A stretch of DNA of 64,000 bases from Methylopila capsulata (GTDB taxonomy: Bacteria > Pseudomonadota > Alphaproteobacteria > Rhizobiales > Methylopilaceae). The translations under genes were made by a program, and so were the position numbers. The notes under the pieces were generated by a model, which saw nothing but the letters and a program-made list of their open reading frames with translations, made no database searches and had not been told where the DNA came from. Positions 26,090 through 35,759 of the stretch are shown one piece after another (position 1 is the stretch's first letter; each line of letters starts with the position of its first letter). The stretch covers positions 620,001 through 684,000 of the forward strand of contig NZ_JAFBCY010000003.1 of assembly GCF_016907975.1 (NCBI RefSeq), in the 5' to 3' direction.

Positions 26090-26548
26090 TTACGCCGCCT
26101 TCGCAGCGGGCTTGCGGCCGCGCTTGGCGGGAGCCGGCGCAGCGGCCGCGGCGGCGCGCTGCTGCCCGAGGCCCATCTTCTTCGCCAGTTCCGACCGTGC
26201 GGCCGCGTAGTTCGGGGCGACCATCGGATAGTCGGCCGGAAGGCCCCACTTCGCGCGGTAGTCCTCGGGGCTCATGTCGTACTTCGTGCGCAGGTGGCGC
26301 TTGAGCGACTTGAACTGCTTTCCGTCCTCGAGGCAGATGATGTAGTCCGGGCTGACGGACTTCTTCACCGGAACGGCGGGCTTCAGCTCGACGACCGGCT
26401 CTTCGACCTTGCCCTTCGCCGTTGCAGTGAGCGCGGCGTGAACGGACTGGATCAGGGCGGGAAGGTCGGCGGACGGCACAGAATTGTTGCCGACGTAAGC
26501 GCTCACGACATCTGCGGCGAGCGAAACGAAATCGGTCTCGTATTCCAT
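26090..26548 (-). CDS. mucR: MucR/Ros family transcriptional regulator
   Basis: 152 residues from the ATG at 26548. The MucR core is unmistakable: [20 protein letters not shown], then [24 protein letters not shown], a variant C2H2-like zinc finger with a winged tail; the C terminus is Ala/Lys-rich ([11 protein letters not shown]). MucR proteins are global regulators in Rhizobiales, affecting exopolysaccharide, motility and virulence, and bind AT-rich DNA as oligomers. The long in-frame extension upstream to 26752 is unlikely to be translated. This is a stand-alone gene. Confidence 0.95.
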   Translation of the reverse strand: MEYETDFVSLAADVVSAYVGNNSVPSADLPALIQSVHAALTATAKGKVEEPVVELKPAVPVKKSVSPDYIICLEDGKQFKSLKRHLRTKYDMSPEDYRAKWGLPADYPMVAPNYAAARSELAKKMGLGQQRAAAAAAPAPAKRGRKPAAKAA

Positions 26549-26822
26549 TTTGGGGGAACTCCATATGAGATGGTGGTGAGATGATCCATCGGCGGCGCCA
26601 GCGCAATAGATATCTTTCGAACCGTTTGTCGCACAGCAAGATAATTGACTGATTCTGACGCGGCCTGCACTCGCAAATCGCCGTGACGTCCTGCCCGCAC
26701 GCGACGACTGCATTGCGTTCGGCGCTTTCCAGGGCCGGCTTCCGCCAAACATCGCGTCGTTTGTTTCCGCAGATGTCCGGGGGAACTCTGCGCGTTCACG
26801 AGACGACGGCTTGCCGCGCCGA

Positions 26823-28130
26823 TCAGTCGAGAGCGGCTGCTCGCAGACGTCCGTCCGACGCGGTCGCCGGCGCCTTCAACGTCATCAGGACCGGCAGCAC
26901 CACGATCGCAACGACGCCGATCATCGCGCCAGGCGCCATCGCCCAGCCGGAGCGTTCGGTGAGAACATGCGCGAGATAGGGGGTGAGGCCGCCGAACACG
27001 GCCGTGGCCGTCGTGGCGCCGAGCGCGAGGCCGGTCAGCCGTCCCTCGCCCGGGAACTGCTCGGCGGTCGCGACCGCTCCGACCGCGCTGACCCCGCCCG
27101 CAAGGCCCGCCAGCACGACCGCGCCGAGGAGCGCCTGCGCCCCCGAGCCGCTGGCCATGAGCGCGAACAGAACGATCGGCAGGACCGCGCTGCCGACGCC
27201 CAGCGCCGTCAACACCGGCCTTCGCCCCCACCGGTCGGAGAGAGCGCCTGCGAGCGGCGTCACCAGGATCACCACCACGGCGGCGATCGTGGACAGCCAC
27301 AGCGAGGCGCCCTCTGCGAAAGCTCCCGTCGAGGTGAGGAACGAGGGCACGTAGGTGATGCCGACGTAGTAGGTGATCGAGCCGAGCGCCGAGATCGCGA
27401 AGCCGCGGAAGATGCCGGCGCGATGATGGGCGAGCGCGTAGCGCAGCGGCTGCGCCGGGGTGCTTCCCAAGGCGCGCTGGCGTTCAAAATCCGGCGACTC
27501 GTGCATGGCCGAGCGCGCGATCCAGACGCTCCCCGCCAGCGCCGCGCCGACGAAGAAGGGGATGCGCCAGCCCCAGGCGTCGAGGTCGGCCGGGCTGAGC
27601 CAATGCACCGTCAGGGCGGACACGCCGGCCGCGAGCAAGGCGCCGATCTCGCTCGCCGCCGAGGCCGACGAGGTGATCAGACCGCGCCGCTCCGGAGGGG
27701 CGCCCTCTAGGAGGTAGGCCACGACGCCCACGTACTCGCCGCCGACGGAGAAGCTCATCACGCAGCGCAGCGCCAGCAGCATCCACGCCGCGGCGGGGCC
27801 GATCTGGGCGTGCGTCGGCAACAGGGCGGTGGCGAGCATCGCCGCCGTCATGACGGCGACCGACAGCAGCATCGCCCGCCTCCGCCCGAACCGATCGCCG
27901 ATGTGGCCGAACACGACCGCGCCGAGCGGCCGCAGCAGATAGGCCACGGCGAAGCCCGCCAGAATGGCGGCCAGCGAGCCTTCGCCCGACCCGACGAACA
28001 CCCGCGACAGCACCGTCGCGAAATAGAGGTAGAGCGTGAAGTCGTACCACTCGACGACGGTCGAGAACGCCGCGATCGCCATGGAGCCGCGCGACAGGGT
28101 TCGGGGCTCCACGTCGGCGGAGGCGGTCAC
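26823..28130 (-). CDS. MFS transporter, metabolite:H+ symporter (MHS) family
   Basis: 435 residues with 12 predicted helices; GTG start at 28130 (an internal ATG at codon 17 is possible). Motif [18 protein letters not shown] (about 78-94), and the N-terminal [18 protein letters not shown] are hallmarks of the MHS group (ProP, KgtP, ShiA), which import organic acids or osmolytes with protons. It is the last gene of the minus-strand operon that begins at 36859, 34 bases after the aldolase-like gene, so it may import or export a pathway acid. Confidence 0.9.
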   Translation of the reverse strand: MTASADVEPRTLSRGSMAIAAFSTVVEWYDFTLYLYFATVLSRVFVGSGEGSLAAILAGFAVAYLLRPLGAVVFGHIGDRFGRRRAMLLSVAVMTAAMLATALLPTHAQIGPAAAWMLLALRCVMSFSVGGEYVGVVAYLLEGAPPERRGLITSSASAASEIGALLAAGVSALTVHWLSPADLDAWGWRIPFFVGAALAGSVWIARSAMHESPDFERQRALGSTPAQPLRYALAHHRAGIFRGFAISALGSITYYVGITYVPSFLTSTGAFAEGASLWLSTIAAVVVILVTPLAGALSDRWGRRPVLTALGVGSAVLPIVLFALMASGSGAQALLGAVVLAGLAGGVSAVGAVATAEQFPGEGRLTGLALGATTATAVFGGLTPYLAHVLTERSGWAMAPGAMIGVVAIVVLPVLMTLKAPATASDGRLRAAALD

Positions 28131-28164
28131 GCCGGCGCTCGTCGGTAGCCTCTCGACCGCGGCG

Positions 28165-28971
28165 TCAACTCTTGTACTCCGGCTCCTGGCGGTCGAGCGT
28201 CCGCCGCACGGCCGCGAGGTGGAGCCGCGCCGACTCCGGATCGCCGTCGCGCATCTGGCGGTAGGCGGCCTCGGCGATCTCGGGGGCGACGGGCAGAACC
28301 GGCCGCCCCGTCGAGAGCGCGAGCGTCTGCGCTTCGCAGGCGCGCTCGAGGTAGTAGAGATCGTCCCAGGCCTCGGCGATCGTCGGTCCCAGCACCATCA
28401 CGCCATGGTGCTTCATGAAGACGATGTCGGCGTCGCCCACCGCGGCGGCGATGCGGTCGCCCTCGCGCTCGTCCAGGGCGAGACCGTTGTAGTCCCGGTC
28501 GACGGTTGTCCGGCCATAGAACTTGAGCGCCGTCTGCCCCGCGAAGATCAGCGGCTCGCCCTCTGTCATGGAAAGCGCCGTGGCGTAGGGCATGTGGGTG
28601 TGGAACGCGACCCTGGCCCTCGGCACGCGCTTGTGGACGCGGGCGTGGATGTAGAAGGCGGTCGCCTCCGGCGCGCCCTCGCCCGACACCACGGCGCCGT
28701 GGAAGTCGCAGACGAGCAGCTTGGACGCCGTCAGTTCGCTGAAGGCGTAGCCGTAGGGGTTGACGATGAAGAGGTCGTCGTAGCCGGGAACGAGCGCCGA
28801 GAAGTGATTGCAGATGCCCTCCTCGAACCCGCACCGCGCCGCCATGCGGAAGCACGCCGCGAGATCGGCCTTGGCCTCCCAGACCGCCTCCGAGTCGAGG
28901 TCGGGCTGGTTGGCGCCGGCCTCAGACGCCTGAAGCGAACCATCGTGCGACAGCGAATGCGCCATGGGCAT
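28165..28971 (-). CDS. Class II aldolase/adducin family protein
   Basis: 268 residues from the ATG at 28971, behind GGAGG with five-base spacing. Zinc-site residues are visible in GICNHFSALVPG, HTHMPYATAL (His-x-His) and KHHGVMVLG, the pattern of L-fuculose-phosphate aldolase and L-ribulose-phosphate epimerase relatives. Many such proteins next to ALDHs act on unphosphorylated hydroxy-acids or as decarboxylases. A reactive role on a beta-hydroxy acid in this operon is possible; the exact substrate is unknown. Confidence 0.9.
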   Translation of the reverse strand: MPMAHSLSHDGSLQASEAGANQPDLDSEAVWEAKADLAACFRMAARCGFEEGICNHFSALVPGYDDLFIVNPYGYAFSELTASKLLVCDFHGAVVSGEGAPEATAFYIHARVHKRVPRARVAFHTHMPYATALSMTEGEPLIFAGQTALKFYGRTTVDRDYNGLALDEREGDRIAAAVGDADIVFMKHHGVMVLGPTIAEAWDDLYYLERACEAQTLALSTGRPVLPVAPEIAEAAYRQMRDGDPESARLHLAAVRRTLDRQEPEYKS

Positions 28972-29064
28972 CGTCTCCTCCCGGCCAGAATGTCCCGCAG
29001 AGGTTCTGGGGCCGAGCCGCGGGGTTTCGAGTGCGCGCAAGGTTCCGTCGCGCCGCGGCGCGCT

Positions 29065-30540
29065 TTAGAACGGGAACTGCCGCTTGCCCATCTGCAGCGT
29101 CACCCACTTCACTTCCGTGAGCTCCTCGAGCGAATAGCGTCCGCCCTCGCGGCCGAAGCCGGAGTTCTTGACGCCGCCGAAGGGCACGTGGGGCTCATCC
29201 GAGATGGTGGTGTCGTTGACGTGCACCATGCCGGATTCGAGCCGCATCGAGAGATCGAGCGCCTTCTGCATGTCGTTGGTGATCAGCGCGGCGGAGAGGC
29301 CGTACTCGGTGTCGTTCGCGATGCGGAGCGCGTCCTCGGAGTCCTCGGCCCTGATGAGCGAGACCACGGGGCCGAAGCTCTCCTCGTGGTAGATCCGCAT
29401 CTCGGGCGTGACGCCGGTCAGCACCGTTGGCTGGTAGAACTGCCCCTCGTGCGTGCCGCCGTACACGATGGCGGCGCCCTTCTCCGTGGCGTCCTTGAGC
29501 TGGCTGTCGATGAAGTCGCACTGGCGGGCGCGGATGAGCGGCCCGATGACCGTCTCCGGATCGCGCGGGTCGCCGACCTTGACGCCCGCGGTCTTGGCCT
29601 TGAACTTCTCCGCGAAGGCGTCGAACAGCGGCGCCTCGACGATGACCTTCGAGCTCGCCATGCAGACCTGCCCCTGGTGCAGGTAGACGCCGAAGGCCGC
29701 GGCGTCGACGGCGTAGTCGAGATCGGCGTCGGCGAGCACGATCAGCGGGCTCTTGCCACCCATCTCCAGGGTGAAGCGCTTGAGATGCGTCGCCGCCTGC
29801 ACCGCGAGGTGGCGCCCCGTGCGGGTGGAGCCGGTGAAGGTGATCATCTTGACCCGCGGGTCGGCGATCAGCCGCTCGCCCACTTCGGCCGGAACGCCCG
29901 GCACGACGTTGAGCAGGCCGGCGGGAAGACCCGCCTCGTCGAACAGGTCGGCGATGATCGCGCCCGAGAGCGGGGTCTCCTCCGACGGCTTGAGGATGAA
30001 GGCGTTGCCGACCGCGAGCGCGTAGGCGATCTTCTTCATCGACAGCAGGAAGGGCGAATTGAACGGCGCGATGCCGGCGATGACGCCGAGGGGCTTGCGC
30101 ACCGAGATCGATATCTGGCCGGGCATCGTCATCGGCATGGTCTCGCCCATGACGTGGCGGGCGTCGCCGGCCGCCACCCGCAGGGCGTCAACCACGTAGT
30201 CGATCTCCCACAGCGCCTTGGAGAACACCGAGCCGCACTCCTCGATCAGCAGGTCGCGGATCTCCGGCGTGCGGCGCACGATGACGTCGGCGGTCTTGAG
30301 CAGGATCGCCTCGCGCTCGCCCACCATCGCCGCGCCCCACTTCGCCTGGGCCGCGTGGGCGGAGGCGATCGCGGCGTCGACCTCTTCGACGCCGGCCTGC
30401 TGGGTGCGCGCGAAGACCTCGCCGGTCGCCGGGTTGACGTCGTCCGCAAGCATGTTGCGGGACGAGTCCGTCCACTTGCCGTCGATGAACAGCTTGTAGT
30501 GCGGCACGCCGTCGATGACGTCGAAGGCTGCGGGGTTCAT
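29065..30540 (-). CDS. NAD(P)+-dependent aldehyde dehydrogenase
   Basis: 491 residues. Catalytic Cys293 in HQGQVCMAS, general-base Glu259 in LEMGGKSP, and Asn161 in APFNSPF are all present, as are the cofactor motif FTGSTRTGR (about 235-243) and the C-terminal PFGGVKNSGFGREGG. The sequence is close in style to vanillin/benzaldehyde/salicylaldehyde dehydrogenases (long MPMTMPGQ insert), but substrate cannot be set by eye. It sits between the esterase-like and aldolase-like genes of the minus-strand operon. Confidence 0.94.
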   Translation of the reverse strand: MNPAAFDVIDGVPHYKLFIDGKWTDSSRNMLADDVNPATGEVFARTQQAGVEEVDAAIASAHAAQAKWGAAMVGEREAILLKTADVIVRRTPEIRDLLIEECGSVFSKALWEIDYVVDALRVAAGDARHVMGETMPMTMPGQISISVRKPLGVIAGIAPFNSPFLLSMKKIAYALAVGNAFILKPSEETPLSGAIIADLFDEAGLPAGLLNVVPGVPAEVGERLIADPRVKMITFTGSTRTGRHLAVQAATHLKRFTLEMGGKSPLIVLADADLDYAVDAAAFGVYLHQGQVCMASSKVIVEAPLFDAFAEKFKAKTAGVKVGDPRDPETVIGPLIRARQCDFIDSQLKDATEKGAAIVYGGTHEGQFYQPTVLTGVTPEMRIYHEESFGPVVSLIRAEDSEDALRIANDTEYGLSAALITNDMQKALDLSMRLESGMVHVNDTTISDEPHVPFGGVKNSGFGREGGRYSLEELTEVKWVTLQMGKRQFPF

Positions 30541-30598
30541 GTCGGTCTCCTGCGAAGGTCACGGCCGATCCGCCGCGCGGAAGTGAAGATTAGCGCCG

Positions 30599-31333
30599 TC
30601 ACGACGCGGCGACCTGTTCGAGAACAGCCGCGAGCATTTCGGGCGCGGATAGAAACGGAGAATGGTCGCCATCGAGATCGAAGACGCGCTCGCAGGGCGT
30701 ATTTCCGAGCATCGCATCTTGATAGGCGAGCGATACGGCATTGTCCTTGAGGCCGCGGACATAAGCGCGCGGCACAAGCCCGAAGCGCTCGGGCGTCAGC
30801 CTGAGCGGCTCCCCATAGATCTTAGTGCGTTGGGGCCCAAGCCGCGCTGCGGCCCAGGCAGCGTCGTGGACCGCACAGGTGTTGTAGAAGACTTCGCGAG
30901 CCTTCTCGGCCGGGAAGCGCGCTTCGGCGCCATCGACCGAGACCACCATGTTCTTTAGCACGAGGTCGTCGACGTCGAGATGAGCGTTGGCGTCCAGGAA
31001 GCTTCCGAGGCTCTCGCCGTCGCGCAGCATTAAGCCGTTGACGTAGACGAGCGCCGAAAGCCGATGCGGACGGAGCTCCGCGACCTGCGCCGAGACGATG
31101 CCGCCCATGCTGTGTCCGACAAGGATCACGGGGCCCGCGATCCCGTCGATGACACCCGTGACGCGGGTAGCGTAGGACGCGAGATCGGCGTTCTCGATCG
31201 GCGAGGAATCTCCCCCACTGCCTGGAAGATTTGGCGTGATCGTTTCATGGCCGGCGGATTCCAGCAGCGGAGTAAGTCGCTCCCAACACCAGGCGCCGTG
31301 GAAAGAACCGTGGACGAGGACGAAGCGCGCCAT
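30599..31333 (-). CDS. Alpha/beta hydrolase (esterase-like)
   Basis: 244 residues. The nucleophile elbow is GHSMGG with Ser near residue 79, the oxyanion segment LVHGSFHGAWCW follows strand 1, and the catalytic His is in DLDGDHSPF near residue 226. It resembles plant methylesterase/hydroxynitrile lyase-type hydrolases in the HGSFHGAWCW start. It begins two bases after the permease stop, so it is strongly coupled to the ABC transporter and may hydrolyse the imported ester. The frame continues upstream over the permease gene, which I ignore. Confidence 0.9.
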   Translation of the reverse strand: MARFVLVHGSFHGAWCWERLTPLLESAGHETITPNLPGSGGDSSPIENADLASYATRVTGVIDGIAGPVILVGHSMGGIVSAQVAELRPHRLSALVYVNGLMLRDGESLGSFLDANAHLDVDDLVLKNMVVSVDGAEARFPAEKAREVFYNTCAVHDAAWAAARLGPQRTKIYGEPLRLTPERFGLVPRAYVRGLKDNAVSLAYQDAMLGNTPCERVFDLDGDHSPFLSAPEMLAAVLEQVAAS

Positions 31334-31335
31334 CG

Positions 31336-32154
31336 TCACCCTTTCACGGCGCCGAGGGTCAGGCCGCGGACGATGTGCCGTTGCAACAGAAGAACCACCG
31401 CGAGCACCGGGAGCAGCGCCACGATGCCGACCACCGCGACCTCGCCCCAGCGCACGCCCTGCGCGGTGATGAGCTTCGGGATGGCGACGGGGAGCGTCTG
31501 GATGCGGTCGCCGCCGAGCATGAAGGCGAACAGGAACTCGTTCCACGCGAAGATGAAGCACAGCACCGCCGTCGCCACGATGCCGTTGCGCAGCAGCGGG
31601 AACACCACGCGCAGGAAGATCTGCGGCCGCGACCAGCCTTCGAGCGCGGCGGCTTCCTCGAGTTCGACCGGCAGGTCGCGGCAGAAGCTGCGCAGCACCC
31701 AGACGTAGAACGACAGGTTGAACGTCATGTAGGCGAGCGTCAGTCCCGCGAAGGTGTCGAGCAGGCCGACCTTGGTAAAGATAAGGTAGAACGGGATGAC
31801 GAGGCACACCGGCGGCCCCATCCGGCTCGCCAGGATGAACAGGAACAGGTCGTCCTTGCCCCTCATCTCGAAGCGCGCGAAGGCGTAGGCCGCGGGCGTC
31901 CCGATCAGCACCACGAGCAGCGTCGAGACCGTGCACAGCACGAACGACGTCAGCAGGTTCCAGGCGAAGCCCTCGGCGATGACGTAGTCGAAGTTCGCGA
32001 GCGTCGGCGTGAACAGGAACTCGGTCGGCCGCGCGAACATCACGTCCGCCGGCTTCACCATCATCGTGGCCATCCACAGCACCGGGAACAGCAGCACCAG
32101 CGCATAGAGCACGGCGACCGTCGTCCAGAGCAGGCTTGTCTTGTTCGCGTTCAT
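31336..32154 (-). CDS. Sugar-type ABC transporter permease (MalG-like)
   Basis: 272 residues with six helices. The EAA loop EAAALEGWSRPQIFLRVVFP (about 185-204) contacts the ATPases. It pairs with the permease encoded 14 bases upstream. The carbohydrate-uptake-1 family includes sugar, polyol and glycerol-phosphate importers. Confidence 0.94.
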   Translation of the reverse strand: MNANKTSLLWTTVAVLYALVLLFPVLWMATMMVKPADVMFARPTEFLFTPTLANFDYVIAEGFAWNLLTSFVLCTVSTLLVVLIGTPAAYAFARFEMRGKDDLFLFILASRMGPPVCLVIPFYLIFTKVGLLDTFAGLTLAYMTFNLSFYVWVLRSFCRDLPVELEEAAALEGWSRPQIFLRVVFPLLRNGIVATAVLCFIFAWNEFLFAFMLGGDRIQTLPVAIPKLITAQGVRWGEVAVVGIVALLPVLAVVLLLQRHIVRGLTLGAVKG

Positions 32155-32168
32155 GGTCGTTCCGTCTC

Positions 32169-33092
32169 TCAGAAGGCGTTCAGCTTCTTCTTGGCGATCT
32201 GGTAGAACACGTTGCAGAAGACGAAGAACGCCGCCCAGACCAGCACGGCGAGCGCGGACGCCTCGCCGATGTTCCAGAACTCGAAGGTCATCTTGTAGGC
32301 CAGCACGCTCGGAGACTGCGTGGCGACGCCCGGGCCGCCGCCGGTCAGGATGAAGATCGTGTCGAACACCTTGAAGGCGTCGATCAGCCGGAGCAGGCCG
32401 ATCACGGCCAGCAGCGGGACCATCATCGGCAGCGTGATCTTGAAGAACACTCGCAGCGTCGAGGCGCCGTCGACGGCCGCCGCGCGGTAGGGTCCGAGCG
32501 GCAGGGCCTGCAGCCCTGCGAAGAACGCCAGCATCATGAACGGCGACCACTGCCAGATGTCGACGAACATCAGCGCGTAGAGCGCAAGGTCGGGCGAGGC
32601 GAAGATCGACTGATCGCCGAGCCACCCGAACCGCTCCAGCAGATTGTACGAGATCAGGCCCCAGGAGCCGGCCAGCATGATCTTCCACAGCAGGCCGACG
32701 ACCACCGGCGCCATCATGGTCGGGATGAACAGCAGCGGCACCAGCACGGAGCGACCGCGGACGCCCGAGTTGAGGATCAGCGCGCCGCCGAGGCCGATCA
32801 TGAACTCGATCGGCACAGCGATCCCGACGAACAGCCCCGCGACCTTCAGCGAGTTCCAGAACTGCGGGTCCGCCAGCAGCTTCGCGTAGTTGTCGAAGCC
32901 GATGAAGTCGCCGACGCGGCCGTACTTGGCTTTATGGAAACTGAGGTAGATCGCGTAGACGAACGGAACCAGCGAGACCAGCAAGAGCGTGATCATCGTC
33001 GGCGCGATCAGCAGGTAGGGGTACCAGACTCCCCGGCCGGAGCGCCGCCTTTCGCGGGCCGGCGCGACGGCTGTGTCGGAGATCACGGACAT
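32169..33092 (-). CDS. Sugar-type ABC transporter permease (MalF-like)
   Basis: 307 residues. After a basic N terminus (ARERRRSGRG), six helices follow, with the EAA-type loop YRAAAVDGASTLRVFFKIT near residues 210-228. MalF-like partner of the next gene. It lies 70 bases after the binding-protein gene, as is usual in this family, allowing a separate level of expression. Confidence 0.94.
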   Translation of the reverse strand: MSVISDTAVAPARERRRSGRGVWYPYLLIAPTMITLLLVSLVPFVYAIYLSFHKAKYGRVGDFIGFDNYAKLLADPQFWNSLKVAGLFVGIAVPIEFMIGLGGALILNSGVRGRSVLVPLLFIPTMMAPVVVGLLWKIMLAGSWGLISYNLLERFGWLGDQSIFASPDLALYALMFVDIWQWSPFMMLAFFAGLQALPLGPYRAAAVDGASTLRVFFKITLPMMVPLLAVIGLLRLIDAFKVFDTIFILTGGGPGVATQSPSVLAYKMTFEFWNIGEASALAVLVWAAFFVFCNVFYQIAKKKLNAF

Positions 33093-33162
33093 GGCGAAGG
33101 TCCCGTTCGGGTCTCGGACCGAGGCCCCGGGCGACGCGCCCGGAGCCTCACGCGTGGCGCGT

Positions 33163-34563
33163 TCAGAGCGTGCACTTGTCGCCGCAGACCCGGACGAGCG
33201 CCTTCTGCCCCTCGGCGGCGCCTTGCTCCGGCGTCAGCCGGCCCATGCCGACCTGCTGCACGACCGTCGACAGCGCGTCCGACAGCTCGAGATACTTCGG
33301 CATGCGCGGCTTGGCCTCGGCGACGGACAGCGTGTCCTTCATGGCCTTGAACAGCGTGGGGTTGGCGGAGGCCTTCAGCACGGGAAGCTCCCACGAGCTC
33401 TCGCGGATCGGCACGCCGCCCTGGCCGGCGTTCAGCAGGGCTTCCTGCTGCTTCTTCTCAGTCAGCCACTGGATGAAGAGGAACGTCGCTTCCGGATGCT
33501 TGCTGCTCGCGCCGATCGCGACCAGCGAGGGCTCGGCTTCGGCGGAAGCGAACTTCGGGTCGACGTCGGCCTTCACCGGGATGCCGGCGTAGACGAACTT
33601 GCCGGCGAAGGGCGAGGCGCCGGGCTTGTCGACGCCGAGCACGAAGTCCGAGAACGCCATCGACTGCGCGGCGATGCCGTTGCCCATCACGGTCGGCACG
33701 TCGAGCAGCGAATACTCGGCGGTTCCGGGAGGCGCGAACTTCCACAGGTCTGCGTACAGCTTGAGCGCGGCGACGGTGGCGGGGGTGTCGAAGTTCGGCT
33801 TGCCCGAAGCGTCAACGATGTCGCCGCCGTAGTTCTTGAGGATGTTGTTCACGAAGGAGAACAGCGAGGCTGAGCCCTTCACGCCGTCGAACACGACGCC
33901 GTAGAAGTCGCTCTCGAGCGGCTTGCCGGCCAGCGTCGCGCCCTTCTTGCGTGTGAAGAACTCGGCGATGTCGCGGAGCTGCTCGAGCGTCTTGGCGGGC
34001 GCGAGATCGTAGCCGTATCTGGCCTTGAACGCGGCTTTCTCGCCCTCGTCGTTCAGAAGGTCGGCGCGGGCCCAGTAGACGTGGTTGTAGTTCCAGTTGA
34101 CGAAGCCGTACTGCTTGCCACCGAAGAAGGCGACGGTCTTGTACGGCCGCTCGATCAGGTCCGCGGTCTCGAGGTTGGGATTCGAGAGCTTCTTGTCGGC
34201 GACGAGGCTGTCGATCGGCAGAAGCGCCTCGGCTTCCAGCATCTGGCCCATCTGGAAGCCGTGCAGCATCACCGCGTCGAAGTAACCTCGGCCGGACAGC
34301 ATGTCGGCCTGGCCGCGGTTGATGACCTCCATGTGGCCGAGCAACTGGTAGTCGACCTTGATGCCGGTCTCCTGCTCGAACCCGGGAACGAGCTTCGCCA
34401 GCACCTCCTGCAGCGGCGTGACCTCGTCCAGCACGCGGATCGAGACGCCCTTGTAGGGCTTCGCCGCCTCCGCGTAGGAAAACTCCGCGGCGTGCGCGCT
34501 CGCTCCGAGCCCCGCCGCCAGAAGGGCGGCCGAAGCCGCAGCCATGAACGTCCTGCTCGTCAT
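33163..34563 (-). CDS. ABC transporter extracellular solute-binding protein
   Basis: 466 residues with a signal peptide (to about SAHAAEF, residue 26). Type I solute-binding fold as in sugar binding proteins: VLAKLVPGFEQETGIKVDYQ, FDAVMLHGFQMGQM, KQYGFVNWNYNHVYWARADLL and WLTEKKQQEALLNAGQGGVP. Two cysteines close to the C terminus (CGDKC) could form a disulphide in the periplasm. The start overlaps the upstream ATPase stop (ATGA), an unusual order with ATPase genes first. The ligand is unknown; downstream esterase and ALDH genes suggest something other than a plain sugar. Confidence 0.94.
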   Translation of the reverse strand: MTSRTFMAAASAALLAAGLGASAHAAEFSYAEAAKPYKGVSIRVLDEVTPLQEVLAKLVPGFEQETGIKVDYQLLGHMEVINRGQADMLSGRGYFDAVMLHGFQMGQMLEAEALLPIDSLVADKKLSNPNLETADLIERPYKTVAFFGGKQYGFVNWNYNHVYWARADLLNDEGEKAAFKARYGYDLAPAKTLEQLRDIAEFFTRKKGATLAGKPLESDFYGVVFDGVKGSASLFSFVNNILKNYGGDIVDASGKPNFDTPATVAALKLYADLWKFAPPGTAEYSLLDVPTVMGNGIAAQSMAFSDFVLGVDKPGASPFAGKFVYAGIPVKADVDPKFASAEAEPSLVAIGASSKHPEATFLFIQWLTEKKQQEALLNAGQGGVPIRESSWELPVLKASANPTLFKAMKDTLSVAEAKPRMPKYLELSDALSTVVQQVGMGRLTPEQGAAEGQKALVRVCGDKCTL

Positions 34564-35759
34564 CGTCCCAAGTCCCCCGTCGTCGCCACGGCCGCTTGGG
34601 GCCGGGCGTGGTCGCGTGTGTCGTGTGTCGTGTGTCGTGCGGCCGAGGCCGGCAGCGCGCGGCCGGTCTCGGTGTCGAACAGCGCCAGCGCGTCGGGCGG
34701 GCAGATGAGCCCCGCCGCCTCGCCGATGCGCACCCGGGCGGCGGTTCGCGTCTTGATCTTGATCTGCGCGCCGCCCGCGACGCTGAAGGTGATGATCTCG
34801 TGCTTGCCGAACGGCTCGTGCGAGTAGATCTCGCCGCGCGCCGCCCCCGCCGCATCCTCGGCGGCGAGGCTCAAGGCGCCGGCGCGCAGGCCGAGCGACA
34901 CCCGCCGGCTCGTCGCCCGCGCGGCGTCGGCCGCGAGCCCGGCGGGAAGCGGCAACCGGAGCCCCTCGCGCGCGAAGACGAGCGCATCGCCTTCGCCCTC
35001 GAGCTCCCCGCTCAGCACGCTCATGGGCGGATCGCCGATCAGCCGCGCCACCGTCATGGTCGCCGGGCGCAGCCAGATGTCCTCCGGCGCGCCGATCTGC
35101 TCGATCCGACCGCGGTCGATCACGGCCACCCGGTCGCCGACCGACAGCGCCTCGAGCCCGTCCGGCGTGCTCCAGATCGACGGGCTCTCGCGGGTCATCA
35201 GCCGCTGCCGGATGGCGCCGCGCAGCTTGTGCCGCAGCTTGGCGTCGAGGTGCGAGATCGGCTCGTCCAGAAGCAGCGCGCGCGGCTGCTGGACGAGCGC
35301 GCGGGCGAGCGCGGCGCGCTGCTTCTGGCCGCCGGAGAGCGCGCCGGGAAGACGATCGGCCAGATGCGCGATTTCGAGCAGTCCGAGCGTCTCGTCGACG
35401 ATCGCCCGGTGACGCTCGCGCGGGATCCCGCCGCCCGGCGCGCGCAGCGGGGAGAGCGCGTTGTCGCGCACCGAAAGATGGGGATAGAGCGCGTAGGACT
35501 CGAACATGAAGGCGACGCGGCGCCGGCCCGGGGCTACGTCGTCCATCGGCTCGGACCCGTACCGCACCGACCCCTCGTCGGGCGTTTCGAGGCCCGCGAC
35601 GACGCGGCAGAGCGTGGTCTTGCCCGCGCCGGAGGGACCAGTGATCGCGAGCACCTCGCCCGGCCCGACCGACAGCGTGACGCCGTCGAGGGCGAGCGTG
35701 GCGCCGAAGCGTTTGCGGAGGCCCGTGAGCGCGAGGACCGACCGTGCGAGCGAGGTCAT
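34560..35759 (-). CDS. ABC transporter ATP-binding protein with degenerate H-loop
   Basis: 399 residues. Walker A GPSGAGKTT (41-49), signature LSGGQ (141-145) and Walker B ALLLDEP (161-167) are intact, but the switch histidine is replaced: the usual T-H-D is T-P-D (Pro199) in SIWSTPDGLEAL, and the Q-loop glutamine is Glu87 (FMFESYALYP). A MalK-like TOBE domain covers about 240-370. Its start overlaps the stop of the first ATPase by one base, so the two are likely made together and form a heterodimer. A GTGTGTC heptamer repeat lies in the last ~75 bases and encodes the unusual tail HTTHDTRDH. Confidence 0.92.
   Translation of the reverse strand: MTSLARSVLALTGLRKRFGATLALDGVTLSVGPGEVLAITGPSGAGKTTLCRVVAGLETPDEGSVRYGSEPMDDVAPGRRRVAFMFESYALYPHLSVRDNALSPLRAPGGGIPRERHRAIVDETLGLLEIAHLADRLPGALSGGQKQRAALARALVQQPRALLLDEPISHLDAKLRHKLRGAIRQRLMTRESPSIWSTPDGLEALSVGDRVAVIDRGRIEQIGAPEDIWLRPATMTVARLIGDPPMSVLSGELEGEGDALVFAREGLRLPLPAGLAADAARATSRRVSLGLRAGALSLAAEDAAGAARGEIYSHEPFGKHEIITFSVAGGAQIKIKTRTAARVRIGEAAGLICPPDALALFDTETGRALPASAARHTTHDTRDHARPQAAVATTGDLGR
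34616..34636. repeat. Three tandem GTGTGTC heptamers inside the ATPase gene
   Basis: GTGTGTC is repeated three times without interruption (34616-34622, 34623-34629, 34630-34636) and followed by GTG. Unit length is not a multiple of three, so gain or loss of one unit would shift the reading frame of the ATPase tail and uncouple it from the overlapping binding-protein start at 34563. Confidence 0.85.

Noticed and set aside
28036-30750. Open frame of 904 codons on the plus strand
   Set aside because: Spans the class II aldolase and ALDH genes in antisense; no domain recognised.
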